A stretch of DNA of 21,639 bases from Nocardioidaceae bacterium. Its GTDB lineage: Bacteria > Actinomycetota > Actinomycetes > Propionibacteriales > Nocardioidaceae. The position numbers and the translations under genes were made by a program. Each line of letters begins with the position of its first letter. The stretch's first letter is position 1. Location: positions 1 to 21,639 of the forward strand of contig JAICRS010000017.1 in NCBI GenBank assembly GCA_025966335.1, in the 5' to 3' direction. A model generated the notes under the pieces. That model was given only the letters and a program-made list of their open reading frames with translations, searched no databases and was not told the origin of the DNA. Below are positions 19,571-21,639 of this stretch, in pieces.

Positions 19571-21639
19571 ATGACCGAGCTGCTGAGCGACATCGAGACG
19601 CCTAGCGACGCCGAGCTGATCTCGTGCGTACGCGGGGGAGACGTCGCTGCCTACGGCGAGCTGTTCTCGCGTCACATCGAGGCCGCCAACCGGCTGGCCC
19701 GCCAGCTCGCCCGCGGGCCGGACGCCGACGACCTGGTCTCCGAGGCGTTCGCGAAGGTGCTCCAGGTGCTGCAGGGCGGCGGCGGCCCCGACGTGGCCTT
19801 CCGCGCCTATCTGCTGACGTCGGTCCGCCGGCTGCACGTGGACCGGATCCGCGCCGGCCAGAAGCTGCAGACCTCCGACGACATGACCCAGTTCGACCCC
19901 GGTATCCCGTTCCAGGACACCGCCGTCGCCGACTTCGAGAACGGCGCCGCCGCCAAGGCGTTCGCGTCGCTGCCCGAACGCTGGCAGCTGGTGCTCTGGC
20001 ACCTCGAGGTCGAGGGCCAGAAGCCGGCCGACATCGCACCCCTGCTCGGGATGAGCGCCAACTCGGTCTCCGCGCTGGCCTACCGTGCGCGCGAGGGTCT
20101 TCGGCAGGCGTTCCTCACCATGCACCTCGCGGACATCTCCGCCGAGCGGTGCCGGTGGGTCAATGAACGGCTCGGCGCCTACGTGCGCAAGGGCCTCTCC
20201 CGGCGGGACACCACCAAGGTCGAGGAGCACCTCGACGAGTGCCGCCGGTGCACCGCGATGTACCTCGAGCTGACCGAGGTGAACTCGAACCTCGCCGGCA
20301 TCATCGCTCCTCTTCTCCTGGGCGCGGCGGCGGCCGGCTACCTGGGATCGTCCGGTACGGCGACCGCCGGCGGCGTGCTGGCGCTGGTGGGCCGGGCCCG
20401 CGACGTCGTGGTCGGCAACGCGACCGCCGCGACCGCCGGAGCCGTCGCAGCCAGCGTGGCCGCCGTAGCCACCGCCGGCTTCCTGTTCCTCAACCCCGCC
20501 GAGAAGGACGTGGTCGTCAGCGCGGACGCACCGATCGCTGCGACGTCCCCGAACGCCGCTCCGGCGCCGGAGCTGCCGCTCGGGCAGTCCCCCGCCGCCG
20601 AGGGTTCCGACGAAACGCCGAACGCTGTCACCTCGGATGCTCCCGGCGCAGTCGCGCCGATCGGCGACCTGCTGACCACCGAGACCCCGTCCGCGGTTCC
20701 GTCCGGGATTCCGTCGACCGCCACCACGGTGCCCGGTGCGCTGCCCGGCGTCGGTCCGGGGCCTGGCATCGGCACGGGCGACGGTCCCGTGAGCGACCCC
20801 GGCGTCGGCCCTGATGCTCCGGGCACCCCCGGAACCGGCGGACCCGGCGGTACGCCGGATGTGCCGACCGACGGACCCGTCCTGCCGACGCCGACCACAC
20901 CGATCTCGCCTGGAGCGACGCCGACTGTGCCCGGGCCAGCCATCCCAGTTCCGTCGATCCCGGGCCCCTCCGTTCCAGCTCCGACCGAGCCGTCGCCGTC
21001 CGTTCCGGCGCCGTCCGTTCCAGCTCCGAGCACGGAGGTGGACACGCCGCCGGTGACCACACCGGGCGAGCCGTCGCTGCCGCCAGCCGACCTCCGGCTG
21101 GGCAACGTGAGCGTCGACGTCACGAGCGGCACGCTGTCGATCCCGCTCACCAATCTCCCGCCAGGACTTGTCGGGCTGACAGTGGACCTCGAGTCCGCCC
21201 ACACGACCCTTCTCCCCGACGCTAACCAGCTTTGCGATGTGGAACTCCTCTCGAGCGAGCAGGGGCTGAAGACGCAGGCAACGTGCGCACCGTTCGTCAG
21301 CTCACTCGGCGCCGGCCAGGTGACCTCGCGAATGGTCGCGCCGAGCGAGTACACGCTAGAGCTCCCGCTCAGCTACCCCGAGGACATGGGTTCCGACGAG
21401 CTGACCGTGACGGTCACCGCGGACGGTCATGAAGAGATGGTCGAGAGCGACAACAGCGTCACCTTCACATTCAAGCCCGTTAGGGAGCACGACTTCCGGT
21501 TCACTGGTCTGCACCAGGTCAGGTTCCTTGATGGTGACGACACGAAGGACACCTACCACGTATTGGGTCGGGTCAGCGACGTCCCGGATGGGGTAGAGCA
21601 GCTGTCGTTCTCCCTCTCTAGCGACAGCGGACAGGCGGA
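19571..21639 (+). CDS. Membrane-anchored ECF sigma factor fused to zinc finger and extracellular domain (3' truncated)
   Basis: The frame is open from ATG 19571 to the window end (689 residues visible). Region 2 of an ECF sigma factor comes first (AELISCVRGGDVAAYGELF, then DADDLVSEAFAKVLQVL and RAYLLTSVRRLHVDRIRA), then region 4 (LPERWQLVLWHLEVEGQKP, SANSVSALAYRAREGLRQAF). A zinc-finger anti-sigma motif HLDECRRC follows (His220, Cys224, Cys227), then hydrophobic stretches near 239-260 and 284-307, a Pro/Thr/Ser/Gly-rich stalk from about 312 to 505, and a beta-rich region with two cysteines. Such sigma factors with built-in anti-sigma and outer domains are known in actinobacteria as one-component sensors. 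ATG 19571 has no Shine-Dalgarno; GTG 19559 is an alternative. Ligand and target promoters are unknown. Topology (1 or 3 crossings) is uncertain. Confidence 0.9.
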   Translation, partial: MTELLSDIETPSDAELISCVRGGDVAAYGELFSRHIEAANRLARQLARGPDADDLVSEAFAKVLQVLQGGGGPDVAFRAYLLTSVRRLHVDRIRAGQKLQTSDDMTQFDPGIPFQDTAVADFENGAAAKAFASLPERWQLVLWHLEVEGQKPADIAPLLGMSANSVSALAYRAREGLRQAFLTMHLADISAERCRWVNERLGAYVRKGLSRRDTTKVEEHLDECRRCTAMYLELTEVNSNLAGIIAPLLLGAAAAGYLGSSGTATAGGVLALVGRARDVVVGNATAATAGAVAASVAAVATAGFLFLNPAEKDVVVSADAPIAATSPNAAPAPELPLGQSPAAEGSDETPNAVTSDAPGAVAPIGDLLTTETPSAVPSGIPSTATTVPGALPGVGPGPGIGTGDGPVSDPGVGPDAPGTPGTGGPGGTPDVPTDGPVLPTPTTPISPGATPTVPGPAIPVPSIPGPSVPAPTEPSPSVPAPSVPAPSTEVDTPPVTTPGEPSLPPADLRLGNVSVDVTSGTLSIPLTNLPPGLVGLTVDLESAHTTLLPDANQLCDVELLSSEQGLKTQATCAPFVSSLGAGQVTSRMVAPSEYTLELPLSYPEDMGSDELTVTVTADGHEEMVESDNSVTFTFKPVREHDFRFTGLHQVRFLDGDDTKDTYHVLGRVSDVPDGVEQLSFSLSSDSGQA

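Overview
The window is ordinary-looking chromosome from a high-GC actinobacterium, most likely a Nocardioides-type member of the Propionibacteriales. The GC content, the frequent GTG and TTG starts and several actinobacterial hallmark genes point this way: Kgd-type 2-oxoglutarate decarboxylase, DUF6104, nickel superoxide dismutase with its maturation protease, WhiB1, a PdtaS-type kinase, the SigR/RsrA redox switch and the 24-residue ribosomal protein bL37. The genus is inferred from overall resemblance and cannot be proved from the sequence alone. Genes are packed end to end on both strands. No rRNA, tRNA, CRISPR array, transposase or prophage gene is visible.

Layout. 1-1600: 3' end of kgd plus a DUF6104 gene. 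1605-2503: an AAA/ABC-like ATPase gene bracketed by two short arrays of a 22-bp repeat in opposite orientation. 2499-5407 (minus): malic enzyme, MDR oxidoreductase and SDR oxidoreductase, probably one co-directional unit. 5544-6451: divergent sodX/sodN and a strong terminator. 6483-7699: an RsbW-like anti-sigma factor and a SigB/SigF-type sigma factor. 7701-8114 (minus): small membrane protein. 8349-8700: a CRP-like site and whiB1. 8703-10163 (minus): PdtaS-like histidine kinase. 10231-11070: DUF2785 protein. 11166-15330: DUF3311 protein, MctP-type symporter, IlvG-like ThDP enzyme and GNAT acetyltransferase. 15333-15713 (minus): FlK-like thioesterase. 15847-15921: bL37. 15997-18479 (minus): SRAP peptidase, alpha/beta hydrolase, sigR and rsrA. 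18552-19304 (minus): degenerate GGDEF-like protein. 19571 to the end: an ECF sigma factor fused to a zinc finger, membrane segments, a Pro/Thr/Ser-rich stalk and a beta-rich domain, cut by the window edge.

Four regulatory modules stand out. (1) sigR has a perfect SigR-type promoter (GGAAT-N18-GTT) inside the 3' end of the upstream hydrolase gene. A strong Shine-Dalgarno and an in-frame GTG follow it and would give a 33-residue longer sigma factor, the same design as the autoregulated, unstable long isoform known from Streptomyces. (2) The ECF fusion at the right edge looks like a one-component transmembrane sigma factor. (3) The DUF3311/mctP unit and the ThDP enzyme share a TAC(C/T)-N4-GGTA element in front of each. 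(4) whiB1 carries a CRP-like palindrome, as in mycobacteria. The least explained structure is the pair of 22-bp repeat arrays around the ATPase gene.
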